A DNA stretch of 64,000 bases from positions 62,001-126,000 of the forward strand of contig NZ_BDBI01000023.1 of the NCBI RefSeq assembly GCF_001612905.1. The letters are read 5' to 3'. This DNA comes from Nocardia ignorata NBRC 108230. GTDB taxonomy: Bacteria; Actinomycetota; Actinomycetes; Mycobacteriales; Mycobacteriaceae. A program made the position numbers and the translations under genes. This document shows, in pieces, positions 35,046 to 44,349 of this stretch; position 1 is the first letter of the stretch, and the number at the start of each line of letters is the position of its first letter. Below the pieces are notes generated by a model. It made no database searches. It was not told the DNA's origin and worked only from the letters and a program-made list of their open reading frames with translations.

Positions 35046-35822
35046 TCATCGGGGCACGAAGCGCACCTCGAACAGGCGCGGCCAGTACTTGCCGGTGAGT
35101 AGGAAGCGGTCGGTGCCGGGCAGGTGGGCGATGCCGTTGAGGACGTCGGTGCCCTGGCGTTCGGCGGGGGTGAGCAGGCCGCTCGCGTCGATGATCGCGG
35201 TGATGTGGCCCGTCTCCGGGTCGATGCGCAGGATGTCGTCGGTGGGGAAGTTGTTGGCGTAGACGGTGCCGTCGGGTGCGCAGTCGAGTTCGTTCGGTTT
35301 CGGGTCGTCGAGGCCGTGCAGGGTCACCGACCCGGTTACGGCGAAGGTCAGTGGGTCGCGGAAGGTGAGTTTCGGGGTGCCGTCGCTCATGACGAGGCGA
35401 CCCGGTTGAGCGCACAGCCCCCAGCCCTCACCCTCGTAGGTGGCGCGGCCGGTTTCGGCGAGGGTGTGCGGGTCGCGGGCGAAGGCGACGCCGTCACGCC
35501 AGGTCAGTTGCCAGACGATGTCGCCCGCCCGGGTGAGCCCCTCGCCGAACATCCGGCCGGGCAGGTCGACGCGCGCCCGCTCCACGCCCGAGACCTGGTC
35601 GCTGACGCGGACGTTCGACACGCCCCACATGCCGGTGCCTTCGTAGCGCAATCCGTCGACCACCTCGAGCCCCTGGGTGAACGCCGACGGATCGTGCGGT
35701 GACGAGCCGATCACCTCCACCCGCCAGCGCGGCGGACCGGACTCATCCTGGCCCCCGCAGGAGCTCACGCCGAGCACGCTGACCAGCACTGCGACGGCCA
35801 ACGAACTCCGATTGCACTTCAT
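35046..35822 (-). CDS. Glutaminyl-peptide cyclotransferase, plant-type, lipoprotein
   Basis: Converts N-terminal Gln of peptides to pyroglutamate. The 258-residue protein has a lipoprotein signal MKCNRSSLAVAVLVSVLGVSSC and then a five-bladed beta-propeller of the Glu_cyclase_2 family. Motifs include FTQGLEVVDG, YEGTGMWG, GEGWGLCAQPG, SDGTPKLTFRDP, PNELDCAPDGTVYANN, LNGIAHLPG and TGKYWPRLFEV. The ATG at 35822 is fixed by the signal peptide. This leaves only eight bases before the next divergent gene, so the two promoters must overlap coding sequence. Confidence 0.9.
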   Translation of the reverse strand: MKCNRSSLAVAVLVSVLGVSSCGGQDESGPPRWRVEVIGSSPHDPSAFTQGLEVVDGLRYEGTGMWGVSNVRVSDQVSGVERARVDLPGRMFGEGLTRAGDIVWQLTWRDGVAFARDPHTLAETGRATYEGEGWGLCAQPGRLVMSDGTPKLTFRDPLTFAVTGSVTLHGLDDPKPNELDCAPDGTVYANNFPTDDILRIDPETGHITAIIDASGLLTPAERQGTDVLNGIAHLPGTDRFLLTGKYWPRLFEVRFVPR

Positions 35823-35841
35823 ACGGCAAAATGTATGCCGT
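35823..35841. promoter_or_regulatory. Overlapping dyads between divergent starts
   Basis: ACGGCA (35823-35828) and TGCCGT (35836-35841) form an inverted repeat spanning the gap between the divergent starts. A second dyad, CATAC/GTATG (35820-35824 and 35833-35837), overlaps it. It could be an operator; no regulator is identified. Confidence 0.4.
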
Positions 35842-37255
35842 GAGCGCAGTATCTGTTTCGGAGTCCGGCGTGCGTCCCGTTCTGGCCCAGGCGGCCGAGG
35901 TCGCACTTCGTGCGCTCGTCGAGCTGGAACCCGACGGGGTCGGAGCCCATCTGGGGGTGACCGCCGAGGACGACTCGTCGGCCACCCACCGGTTCGAGGC
36001 GACCCTGCCCGGCTACCGGGGTTGGCAGTGGGCCGTCGTGGTCGCCGCGCCGCCCGGTGCCGACCACGCGACCGTCAGCGAGTCGGCCCTGCTGCCCGGC
36101 CCCGACGCCCTGATCGCCCCCGAGTTCGTCCCGTGGGAGCAGCGCGTGCGCCCCGGCGACCTCGGCCCCGGCGACCTGCTCGCCCCGCCCGCCGACGATC
36201 CGCGCCTGGTCCCCGGTTACGTCGCTACCGGCGACCCGGTGATCGACGAGGTGGCCCGCGAGGTCGGTCTCGGCCGCACCCAGGTGCTCAGTCTCGAGGG
36301 CCGCCTCGAAGCCGCCCAGCGCTGGTACAGCGAATACGGCCCCGACACCGAGATGGCCAAGGCCGCCCCCTCCACCTGTGGCCTGTGCGGCTTCTTCCTG
36401 CCCCTGGCAGGCGCCCTGCGCGAAGCCTTCGGCGTGTGCGCCAACGCGATGGGTGCCGACGGTCACGTCGTCCACGTCGAATACGGCTGCGGCGCCCACT
36501 CCGACGTCGTCGCCCCCTCCGGCAACGGCTCCCCCCGCTACGAGGCCTTCGACGACCACGCCGTCGACTACATCGACATCACTCCGCAGGAAACCGCCGA
36601 AGCCGAAGCGGTCGACGCGGCGGCCGCTGCCCGCAAGGCCCGCGCCGAAGGCGAGCTTCCGGAAGCCCCGGAAGAGGTCATCGCCGCCGAAGCCAACACC
36701 GACCTCGCCGCTTTCGCACCGCTCGTCGGCCTCGCATCGGTACCGGCGACCACCGACCCGGCCGAGGCATCGAGCAACCCTGAATCCCCTGCGGACACAG
36801 TGGTTTCCCCTGCGGCAGCCGAACCCACCACGGAGGCGACCGAGTCGACCTCGACCGCGGCCGCCGCTGAGCCGACCGATTCCGCTGTGGCCGAAGATAT
36901 TTCGGCTGAAGCGGTTGCCGATGGGCCATCCGAGAATGTCGAGGCGGATTCCTCGAATGGCGCCGACATCGGTGTAGATATCTCGGCCGACGCCGCTGCG
37001 GCGAATGTCGAATCGGCTGTCGAGTCGGATAGCGGTGCGGCGCAGGAGTCTTCGGCTGTTGGAGCTGCACACCGACCCGAGTCGGCCGCGGCGGAAGGTT
37101 CGGGTGTGGAGACTGATGACGCCGGGGCTGATTCGTCGGGAGGTGCCGACGCGGGCGCCGCGGATTCGGCCGCCGATGCTGCTTCTGCCGAGGGTGATTC
37201 CGGTGTGACGCATGTCGTGGGCGCCGGGGAGCGCGGATCGTCGGTGGGGCGCTGA
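35831..37255 (+). CDS. DUF3027 family protein with acidic low-complexity tail
   Basis: 474 residues; similar to M. tuberculosis Rv0877 as I recall it. The first about 260 residues are the conserved domain: HRFEATLPGYRGWQWAVVVA, EFVPWEQRVRPGDLGPGDLL and a Cys motif STCGLCGFFLPLAGALREAFGVC, followed by EYGCGAHSDV, together a possible metal or disulfide site. The remaining about 200 residues are Ala/Ser/Glu/Asp-rich and probably disordered. ATG 35831 has no ribosome binding site and GTG 35840 is an alternative, so leaderless translation is plausible. Its stop overlaps the apparent start of the next gene. Function unknown. Confidence 0.85.
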   Translation: MYAVSAVSVSESGVRPVLAQAAEVALRALVELEPDGVGAHLGVTAEDDSSATHRFEATLPGYRGWQWAVVVAAPPGADHATVSESALLPGPDALIAPEFVPWEQRVRPGDLGPGDLLAPPADDPRLVPGYVATGDPVIDEVAREVGLGRTQVLSLEGRLEAAQRWYSEYGPDTEMAKAAPSTCGLCGFFLPLAGALREAFGVCANAMGADGHVVHVEYGCGAHSDVVAPSGNGSPRYEAFDDHAVDYIDITPQETAEAEAVDAAAAARKARAEGELPEAPEEVIAAEANTDLAAFAPLVGLASVPATTDPAEASSNPESPADTVVSPAAAEPTTEATESTSTAAAAEPTDSAVAEDISAEAVADGPSENVEADSSNGADIGVDISADAAAANVESAVESDSGAAQESSAVGAAHRPESAAAEGSGVETDDAGADSSGGADAGAADSAADAASAEGDSGVTHVVGAGERGSSVGR

Positions 37256-40200
37256 ACGCTGGGGCGGACCCGTTCGGTACCGCGGGGCTGCGGGCCGGAG
37301 TTCTTGCCGCGTGGCGGGATTCGCCGACGCGGTTGCGTGAGGACAGTGCAGGTGAGGCGGATCTGGTCGCCGCGGGCTATCGGGATCGGGTGCTCACCGA
37401 GCTGGCCCAGAACGCGGCCGATGCGGCGGTGCAGGGCGGTGTGCCCGGTGAGCTGACGGTGCGGATCGTGGACCGGCGGTTGCACGTCGCCAATACCGGT
37501 GCACCGCTCAGTGTTTCGGGTGTGCACGCGCTCGCGGCACTGCGTGCCTCGGGCAAGGACGACGGCGCGCAGGTCGGCCGGTTCGGTGTCGGCTTCACCG
37601 CGGTGCGCTCCGTGGGTGACGAAGTGGAGATCCGCTCCACCACCGGCTCCATCCGCTTCTCCCTCACCGCCACCCTGAACGCCCTGCACGACAACGGCAT
37701 CACCCATCCCGAAGACCTCACCCCACCGGCCCTACGCCTGGCCTGGCCCATCCCCACTACCCCACCCTCGGGCGCCGACACCGAAGTCGTCATCCACCTC
37801 CGCGACGACATCGACCCCACCGCCCTCCTCACCTCGATGCGCGCCGAGGCCCCCGACCTCCTCCTCGAACTCCCCGCCCTCTACCGAATCCGCGTAGCCG
37901 ACAGCGAATTCACCAGCGTCACAACTCTCCTCGACCACCCCGCCCCGCCACACGGCAGAGCGAACGCCACACCTGGCGCCGATTTCGCGGCCGAGGCTGC
38001 CCACGTCGATACGGCCCCACGCCCTGACACGGAGCCGGGCAACGAGATCTCGATCGCCGCGCCGACGTCCGAAGGGGGCGCGGAAATTGTCCATGCTCCT
38101 GCACTCGATACGAAGACCCATGTGGGCCCGCCGGTGGGCGCCCTCACCAAGCTGACCATCACCGGACCCGACGGCACCCAACGCTGGTGGCAGTACCGCA
38201 CCGCCCGTGCGCGCTGGCTGCTCCCGCTGACCAACGGCCGCCCGGTCCCCGCCGCACCGGATGTCCTGCGCGCGCCCACTCGTTCGGACGAGGAACTGTC
38301 CCTCCCGGCGATCCTCGTAGCCGACATCGCCATGCAACCCGACCGCCGCAGGCTCCTTCCCGGCACTCGCTTGCCTGAAATCGCCTCGGGGTACGCCGAT
38401 TTCGCCCGCGCCTTGCCCCCGGAGGACCGCCTCGTCCTCGTCCCGACCCCCGCTTTCGCCCGCAGCGAGGCCGACGCCCTCCTCCGCGAAGCGATCATCA
38501 CCGAACTCCGCACGAACCCTTGGCTCCCGGTCTGCCCGACCCGCGACCGCTCAGACCACGAATTCGATCCGAACCACGAGGAATTCCACCCCCTCACCGG
38601 GACGAATTTCGAGTCCACTGATCGCCACGACTCACCTGTCGGAGTCGACCGGGATGCCTTCGGTACGGACATGGTCACCGCCGATGTATCCGCCCCCGAC
38701 AACTCGTCCGTCGGCACCGCGCAGCGCCCCGGCACCTTCGAGCTCGCCGAACCGACCCGCTCGGCAAGTGTCGAAATCCCCACTCGCGCCTCCGTATTCC
38801 CTGACTTGACGCCGGAACTGGCCGCAATCCTCGCCGACCTCACCGGCTTCCTGGTCATCCCGGAACTCTCGTCCCGCTCTGCTCAGGAAAAACTGGCAGT
38901 CCTCGACGTCCACCGCCTGTCATCGGCAGCCCTGGCCGACCTCACCACCGGCCTCGAACGCGACCCTCACTGGTGGCGCACCTTCTACTCCACGCTGGAA
39001 CCCTTCGTCACCGATTCGAGGACTGCCGAGGAGTTCGGTGCCCTGGCCGTCCCCCTGGCCGACGGCCGCCTCGTCACCGGCCCGCGCACCGTCGTCCTCG
39101 ACGATCAGCTCACCGTCGCGGTCCCGGTCCACTGGGCCCGCCTGGTGCACCCGGACGCCACCCACCCGCTGCTGGCCCGCCTCGGCGCCCGCAGTGCCTC
39201 GGCCACCGACCTGCTCACCGATCCCGGCTTGCGCGACCTTCTCGAACACGACCCGGCCGACCCGGACACGGTCACCGCGGTCCTGCATCTCGCCCAGTTC
39301 GTGAGCGCCGACGAGCTCCCCGACTGGCTCGGCCTGCTCGAATTGCCCGACGACACAGGAGAACTGCGTCCGGCCGACGAACTCCTCCTCCCCGGCGCAC
39401 CGCTGGCCGAGGTGCTGGTCGACGACTCACCCTTCGGTACGGTCGCCGAGGCGACGGTCGCCGAGTTCGGCGAACTGGCCTTGCGCGCGATCGGTGTGGG
39501 TTGGGATTTCGCCGTCCTCACCGACCCCGACCCGCTCGGCCCCGACCATGACCTGGACGACGAATCCGCCTGGTGGAACAGCCTTCCCGAGGACCCACGC
39601 GAACTCGTCGCCGTCCGCGACCTCGACCTGGTCGACGACACCCGCTGGCCGCAGGCCCTGCGCACCCTGCTCGCGGAACCACGCACCCGCGCCCTCCTCG
39701 CCGACCGCGACGGTTACACCACCTGGTGGCTGCACCGCCACGCACACATCGACGGCATCCCCCTCGGCCGCTACCGGCACCCGGACGACACCGAATTCGC
39801 CGGTCTGCTCCCACCTTTCACAGCAGCCGACCCCGACGCCCTACGTCAGGTCCTCGTCCGTCCCGACGTCATGACCCCCGAGCTGGCCGAGGAACTCCTC
39901 GACGCCCTCGCCGACCCGTCGAAAACCCCGACTCCCGAAACGGTTTCGCGAACTCATGCCCGCCTGGCGGCCGCCGTCGCGTCCGGCGCGCTCGACCCAC
40001 GCGAACTCGACCTCCCCGAGCAGGTCAGGACGCTGGCGGGAACAGTGGTCGACGCCGAGTCGGCCATGGTCCTCGACCGGCCCTGCTTCGGCCTCGTCGT
40101 CCCGGCCGAGCGCCTGGTGGTAGGCGACGCGGAACATGCCGAGGCCCTCGCCACCCTGCTCGACCTGCCGCTGGTGTCCGACCAGGTGAGCGCCGAGGTG

Positions 40201-40404
40201 CTCGGTGCGGGCAGGCAGAGCACCTGGGACACGGAACCGCTCGGCGTGGTGCTGCGCCAGCTGTGGTCACCGCCGCACACCACCGGCGCCCTCGTGCTGC
40301 ACGAAGTCCTCGAGGTATTTCTGCGCGGCGAGTTCTCGGGCACGGTCCGGGTGCCGTGGTGGGACGCCGACGGCACCGTGCACGTGCAGGTGCCGCGCGG
40401 TTAG
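37252..40404 (+). CDS. Sacsin-like GHKL ATPase-domain protein
   Basis: About 1050 residues with an N-terminal Hsp90/sacsin-type ATP-binding fold: ELAQNAADAA (N-box Asn/Asp), VANTGAPLSV and GRFGVGFTAVRSVGDEVEI (G-box). A long C-terminal region without recognised motifs follows and probably acts as a chaperone-like or scaffold body. The first normal start codon (TTG 37333) would delete the segment DPFGTAGLRAGVLAAWRDSP, which I recall as conserved in relatives. A CTG at 37252, overlapping the DUF3027 stop (CTGA) with GGTGGGG upstream, is therefore my choice. Its end overlaps the convergent TetR gene by four bases. Confidence 0.8.
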   Translation: MNAGADPFGTAGLRAGVLAAWRDSPTRLREDSAGEADLVAAGYRDRVLTELAQNAADAAVQGGVPGELTVRIVDRRLHVANTGAPLSVSGVHALAALRASGKDDGAQVGRFGVGFTAVRSVGDEVEIRSTTGSIRFSLTATLNALHDNGITHPEDLTPPALRLAWPIPTTPPSGADTEVVIHLRDDIDPTALLTSMRAEAPDLLLELPALYRIRVADSEFTSVTTLLDHPAPPHGRANATPGADFAAEAAHVDTAPRPDTEPGNEISIAAPTSEGGAEIVHAPALDTKTHVGPPVGALTKLTITGPDGTQRWWQYRTARARWLLPLTNGRPVPAAPDVLRAPTRSDEELSLPAILVADIAMQPDRRRLLPGTRLPEIASGYADFARALPPEDRLVLVPTPAFARSEADALLREAIITELRTNPWLPVCPTRDRSDHEFDPNHEEFHPLTGTNFESTDRHDSPVGVDRDAFGTDMVTADVSAPDNSSVGTAQRPGTFELAEPTRSASVEIPTRASVFPDLTPELAAILADLTGFLVIPELSSRSAQEKLAVLDVHRLSSAALADLTTGLERDPHWWRTFYSTLEPFVTDSRTAEEFGALAVPLADGRLVTGPRTVVLDDQLTVAVPVHWARLVHPDATHPLLARLGARSASATDLLTDPGLRDLLEHDPADPDTVTAVLHLAQFVSADELPDWLGLLELPDDTGELRPADELLLPGAPLAEVLVDDSPFGTVAEATVAEFGELALRAIGVGWDFAVLTDPDPLGPDHDLDDESAWWNSLPEDPRELVAVRDLDLVDDTRWPQALRTLLAEPRTRALLADRDGYTTWWLHRHAHIDGIPLGRYRHPDDTEFAGLLPPFTAADPDALRQVLVRPDVMTPELAEELLDALADPSKTPTPETVSRTHARLAAAVASGALDPRELDLPEQVRTLAGTVVDAESAMVLDRPCFGLVVPAERLVVGDAEHAEALATLLDLPLVSDQVSAEVLGAGRQSTWDTEPLGVVLRQLWSPPHTTGALVLHEVLEVFLRGEFSGTVRVPWWDADGTVHVQVPRG

Positions 40405-41027
40405 TTCGCGTGCGCGGTGACCATCTCGGCGAGCAGGTCGAGCTGGGCCTGCACCGCGTCGCTGTCGTCGTCGACGAGCCAGCGCAGCACGATGCCGTCG
40501 ATGACGCTGAGGATGAAGCGGCTCAGCTGGGGCAGCGGGATGTTCCAGTCGCAGCCGGTGGCGTCGCGGCAGTGGTCCATCACGTCGGCGACGGTGCTGT
40601 CGTTGAACTTGTACTGTTCCCGGGCGATGGCGAGTTTGGCCGGGGTCGACTCACCCTCGCGCAGCGCGTAGGTGGTGGTCTCGTAGGTGAGCAGCTGACG
40701 TTCCGGAGTGGCCTCGATGTTGCGCCACATCAGTTCCAGCCCCTGGCGAACCAATTTCTGAAGCGCTTCTTTTCCTGTTCCGGTATCGGCCCAGACAGTT
40801 TCATCCGCATCGACGGAATCGCGTAATTCCATCGAGAGCGCTTTGACCAGCTCGGTCATCAGCGCGTCCTTGCTTTCGAAACAGTAATGCACCACACCGA
40901 GCGAGACGCCCGCCGCTTGGGCGACATCGCGTGTGGTCACGCCCGCCACGCCCTTTTTCTCGGCGAGACCGATCGCTGCCTCTATCAGGTGGGCTCGTCG
41001 TTCTTCGACGCTCAATCGGGAGGACAC
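40401..41027 (-). CDS. TetR-family transcriptional regulator
   Basis: 208 residues with an N-terminal helix-turn-helix: RRAHLIEAAIGLAEKKG then GVTTRDVAQAAGVSLGVVHYCFESKDALMTELV, the classical TetR block. The C-terminal helical ligand domain includes GLELMWRNIEATPERQLLTYETTTYAL and VIDGIVLRWLVDDD. It is divergent from the ceramidase gene (119-base gap), so ceramidase and its own gene are the likely targets. The inducer may be a lipid, but that is only inference from position. Candidate operator: AATTCG-N11-CGAATT at 41062-41084. Confidence 0.88.
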   Translation of the reverse strand: MSSRLSVEERRAHLIEAAIGLAEKKGVAGVTTRDVAQAAGVSLGVVHYCFESKDALMTELVKALSMELRDSVDADETVWADTGTGKEALQKLVRQGLELMWRNIEATPERQLLTYETTTYALREGESTPAKLAIAREQYKFNDSTVADVMDHCRDATGCDWNIPLPQLSRFILSVIDGIVLRWLVDDDSDAVQAQLDLLAEMVTAHAN

Positions 41028-41146
41028 CTGTGCGAGTTAAGCGCTCACGTCGCGAACAGTCAATTCGCCGAACCGCGCCGAATTTCTGGACAGGCGACCA
41101 GTTGTATGGTTGTGTGCGTCACATCACCCGTGAAGGAGCTGTTCGG

Positions 41147-43180
41147 ATGCCTGTGAACCGTCGTACCGTGCTGGCCGCCTCGACGCTGGGGGTACCCCTC
41201 GTCGCGGCCATGGGAGTTCACGGAGCGTCGAAGGCGCACGCCGAATCCGCGCGCGGCGGATTCGAATTCGGGCTCGGTATCGCCGATCTCACGGGCCCCG
41301 CCGCGGAATGCGGCATGATGGGCTACTCACAACTCGAACAGACGACCGCGGGAATTCATCTGCGGCCGCGAGCGCGCGCGTTCGTGATCGAATCGGGTGG
41401 AAATCGGGTCGCGTTCGTCGCGGTGGAGAACGGTGCGTTGTTCCAGTCCGTGCATCGGGGTGTACTGCTCGCGCTGGCGCGCCGATTCGGTGATCGGTAT
41501 ACCGAACGAAATGTCGTCCTCACTTCGACTCACACGCATTCCAGTTGTGGCGGTTCCGCGCACGATTACGCCTATACGCTCGCGACGCTCGGATTTCAGC
41601 AACAGGTCTACGACACCGAAGTCGACGGCATCGTCGAGGCGATCGCCGCCGCCGACGCCGACCTCGCACCGGGCACGGTGGCGCTCGGCCGCGCCGAATT
41701 GCGCGACGCGAGCGTGAACCGTTCGCGGGTGGCCTTCGACCGCAATCCGGTGGAAGACCGCGCGGCTTTCCCGGACGCGATCGATCCGGCGGTCACCACT
41801 CTCGTCTTTCGCCGTGGCGCGAAGGAGGTCGGCGCGCTCACCTGGTTCGCCACCCACAACACGTCGATGACCAACAAGAACCGGCTCATCAGCTCCGACA
41901 ACAAGGGCTACGCCAGCTACGCCGCCGAGCACCTGGAGCACGGCGTGCGCCATCTCGACGGCGATCCGTCATATCTGGCCGCGTTCGTGCAGACCAACGC
42001 CGGTGACATGTCCCCGAACCTCGCGCTCGCACCGGGCATCGGCCCGACCGACGACGAGTTCGACAACACCCGGATCATCGGCGAACGCCAGTACACCGCC
42101 TCGCGAGCCGCCGCCGACCGGGCGGCACCGATGACGAGCGCGATCGGTTCGCTGCTGTGCTACGTCGATCTCGCGGCCGTGACGGTCGAGGGCCGCTTCA
42201 CCCCCGACGGCGCACCACACCGCACCGCACCGGCCGCCGCGGGCCTCTCGCTGGCGGCGGGCAGCGTGGAGGACGGCCCCGGCCTGCCCGGCGGACCCAT
42301 TCCCGAGGGTGTACGTAACCCGCTGGTGGACTTTCTCGGCGGAATCGACCATCCCCACCCGGCGTGGCTTGCCGACGCGCAGGCGCCCAAGGCGATCTTC
42401 GCCCCACTCGGGTTGATGCCGCCGGTGCCGTGGGTACCGAATGTCGTTCCGCTTCAGCTGATCCGGCTCGGCGACCTCTATGTGGCCGCCGCCGGAGCCG
42501 AGTTCACCATCGTCGCCGGCTTGCGCGTGCGACGAGCGGTCGCGCAGGCGCTCGGTGTCGGCGTGGAACAGGTGCTGTTGCAGGGCTATTCGAATGCCTA
42601 CCACCAATATGTCACCACGCCGGAGGAGTACGACACGCAACAGTACGAAGGCGCGTCGACGCTGTTCGGCCGCTACACGTTGTGCGCGTATGTGCAGGAA
42701 TTCACCAGGCTGGCAGAAGCTTTCGTGGCGGGCGCGGTCCCGGGGCGCGGCCCCGCACCGCGCGACGTCTCCGCCTTGCAGCCGAATCTCGCCGCCGCGC
42801 CGGGCCCGGACGCGACACCGTCCGGCCGGAATTTCGGTGATGTCGTGCGTCAGCCCGGGCGCACCGCTCGCGGCAGCCAGGTGGAGGCCGAATTCGTCTC
42901 GGCCCATCCGAAACACAATCCGCGTCGCGGCGGCACCTTCCTCGAGGTGCAGCGCCGAACCGGGAACGGCTGGATTCGGGTGGCCAACGAGGGGGAGTGG
43001 GATGTGCGATTCCACTGGCGGAAACAGGACGCGGCGGTCTCGATCGCCCGGTTCGTCTGGGACATCCCGGCCGGCGCGGAACCGGGAACGCACCGGTTCG
43101 TGCACTTCGCCGACGCGCTCGGCGCCGACGGGGTGCTGCGCCCGTTCACCGGGACCAGCGACGAGTTCGAGGTCGTCTAG
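41147..43180 (+). CDS. Neutral/alkaline ceramidase, Tat-exported
   Basis: Hydrolyses ceramide to sphingosine and fatty acid. The 677-residue protein begins with a twin-arginine signal (NRRTVLAASTLGVPLVAAMG, cleavage after AHA). It carries family motifs GIADLTGPAAECGMMGYS, TSTHTHSSCGG (zinc ligands) and TNAGDMSPN, which holds the nucleophilic Ser. The C-terminal Ig-like domain includes FVSAHPKHNPRRGGTFLEVQ. ATG 41147 has AAGGAG upstream. Actinomycetes make little sphingolipid, so host or environmental ceramide is a likely substrate. It is divergent from a TetR gene that probably regulates it, and its end overlaps the next convergent gene by four bases. Confidence 0.92.
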   Translation: MPVNRRTVLAASTLGVPLVAAMGVHGASKAHAESARGGFEFGLGIADLTGPAAECGMMGYSQLEQTTAGIHLRPRARAFVIESGGNRVAFVAVENGALFQSVHRGVLLALARRFGDRYTERNVVLTSTHTHSSCGGSAHDYAYTLATLGFQQQVYDTEVDGIVEAIAAADADLAPGTVALGRAELRDASVNRSRVAFDRNPVEDRAAFPDAIDPAVTTLVFRRGAKEVGALTWFATHNTSMTNKNRLISSDNKGYASYAAEHLEHGVRHLDGDPSYLAAFVQTNAGDMSPNLALAPGIGPTDDEFDNTRIIGERQYTASRAAADRAAPMTSAIGSLLCYVDLAAVTVEGRFTPDGAPHRTAPAAAGLSLAAGSVEDGPGLPGGPIPEGVRNPLVDFLGGIDHPHPAWLADAQAPKAIFAPLGLMPPVPWVPNVVPLQLIRLGDLYVAAAGAEFTIVAGLRVRRAVAQALGVGVEQVLLQGYSNAYHQYVTTPEEYDTQQYEGASTLFGRYTLCAYVQEFTRLAEAFVAGAVPGRGPAPRDVSALQPNLAAAPGPDATPSGRNFGDVVRQPGRTARGSQVEAEFVSAHPKHNPRRGGTFLEVQRRTGNGWIRVANEGEWDVRFHWRKQDAAVSIARFVWDIPAGAEPGTHRFVHFADALGADGVLRPFTGTSDEFEVV

Positions 43181-43437
43181 TCCTCGGTGAGACCCACCTG
43201 GGCGCCCTTGTCGCCCCGCAGGGCCGACCGCCGCTGTGCCAGCCAGATCGACGAGCCGAGCACGCCGACGAACAGGCCCATCAGGCACACCGGCCGGGCA
43301 TCGGCCCAGGCAGGGACCACGAAAGCCAGCACGCTGGCCACCGCCCAGGCGGCGAAGCCGATGAGCACAACCGGGCGCGGATCGACCAGGCTTCGCGGCA
43401 GGTGCGGCATCTCGCGGCTGACGGGTCCGGCATCCAT
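43177..43437 (-). CDS. DUF2530 small membrane protein
   Basis: 86 residues with two hydrophobic helices (PVVLIGFAAWAVASVLAFVVP and VCLMGLFVGVLGSSIWLAQRR) joined by a short loop, the DUF2530 layout seen in actinobacteria (M. tuberculosis Rv0879c as I recall). ATG 43437 is preferred over the TTG two codons upstream. It is divergent from the MarR gene and its stop overlaps the ceramidase stop region by four bases. Function unknown. Confidence 0.85.
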   Translation of the reverse strand: MDAGPVSREMPHLPRSLVDPRPVVLIGFAAWAVASVLAFVVPAWADARPVCLMGLFVGVLGSSIWLAQRRSALRGDKGAQVGLTED

Positions 43438-43499
43438 ACCCAAACAGTAGCGCCACGAAACCCATCAGGGGGCACAGCCGTACCGTAGAGTTCTGCACT

Positions 43500-43937
43500 G
43501 TGACAGTGCCATCCGACGTCCGTGCCCTCGCCGGTGATCTCTCGCTGGCGGTTGTGCGGCTCACGAGACACCTGCGCGGCCGCCGTGCCGAAGCGCAGAT
43601 CTCGCTCACGCAGCTGTCGGCCCTGGCCACCCTCGCACGCGACGGCGCGATGACGCCCGGCAATCTCGCGGGCAAGGAGCGCGTGCAGCCGCCGTCGATG
43701 ACCCGCGTGATCGCCTCCCTCGCCGACCTCGAGCTGGTCCAGCGCAGACCGCATCCCACCGACGGACGCCAGATCATCGTGTCGCTGTCACCGGCCGGCC
43801 GGGCGCTGGTCGCCGACGAGACGCACGCGCGCGAGGCCTGGATGACCGAGCAGCTGTCCAACCTGAGCCCGGAACAGCTCGCGGTGCTCGATCAGGCCGT
43901 GGCGATCATGAACCAGATCATCGCGGGTTCGGAGTAG
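43500..43937 (+). CDS. MarR-family transcriptional regulator
   Basis: 145 residues with a winged helix: ISLTQLSALATLARDGAMTPGNLAGKERVQPPSMTRVIASLADLELVQRRPHPTDGRQIIVSLSPAGRAL. This includes the recognition helix and the DGR wing motif. The flanking N- and C-terminal helices form the dimer interface. It resembles M. tuberculosis Rv0880 as I recall. The GTG start has no clear Shine-Dalgarno. It is divergent from DUF2530 (62-base gap) and convergent with YccF; targets unknown. Confidence 0.88.
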   Translation: MTVPSDVRALAGDLSLAVVRLTRHLRGRRAEAQISLTQLSALATLARDGAMTPGNLAGKERVQPPSMTRVIASLADLELVQRRPHPTDGRQIIVSLSPAGRALVADETHAREAWMTEQLSNLSPEQLAVLDQAVAIMNQIIAGSE

Positions 43938-44324
43938 TCACCCCTGCTGCGGTACCACCTCGTGGCCGAGCGGGAACAGCGACAGCGGAACCAGTTTGAG
44001 ATTGGCCCAGGCGAACGGCAGCCCGATGATCGTCACCGCCAGCGCCACACTGGTGAACACGTGGCCGAGCGCCAGCCACCAGCCGGCGAAGACGAACCAG
44101 ATGATGTTGCCGAGCAGCGACCCCGCCCCGGCGCTCGGCTTGTCGACGACCGTGCGCCCGAACGGCCACAGCACGTAGCCGGCCAGCCGCAACGACGCGA
44201 TGCCGAACGGGATCGTGACGATCAGGACGAAGCAGATCAGCGCCGCGAACAGGTAGCCGACTGCCATCCAGAACCCGCAGAGCACCACCCACAGAATGTT
44301 CAAGATCAACTGAACCAGCTTCAT
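43938..44324 (-). CDS. YccF-domain membrane protein
   Basis: 128 residues, mostly hydrophobic. Two YccF repeats are visible: ILNILWVVLCGFWMAVGYLFAALICFVLIVTIPFGIASLRLAGYVLWPFGR and, after a short polar loop, a similar block with NIIWFVFAGWWLALGHVFTSVALAVTIIGLPFAWANLKL. In both, the W..PFG/PFAW elements repeat. Probable inner-membrane protein of unknown function. ATG 44324 was chosen because the first membrane segment begins immediately. It starts divergently, 25 bases from the TrmH gene. Confidence 0.9.
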   Translation of the reverse strand: MKLVQLILNILWVVLCGFWMAVGYLFAALICFVLIVTIPFGIASLRLAGYVLWPFGRTVVDKPSAGAGSLLGNIIWFVFAGWWLALGHVFTSVALAVTIIGLPFAWANLKLVPLSLFPLGHEVVPQQG

Positions 44325-44349
44325 GCTTCCAGCATGCCAGGATGATCCG

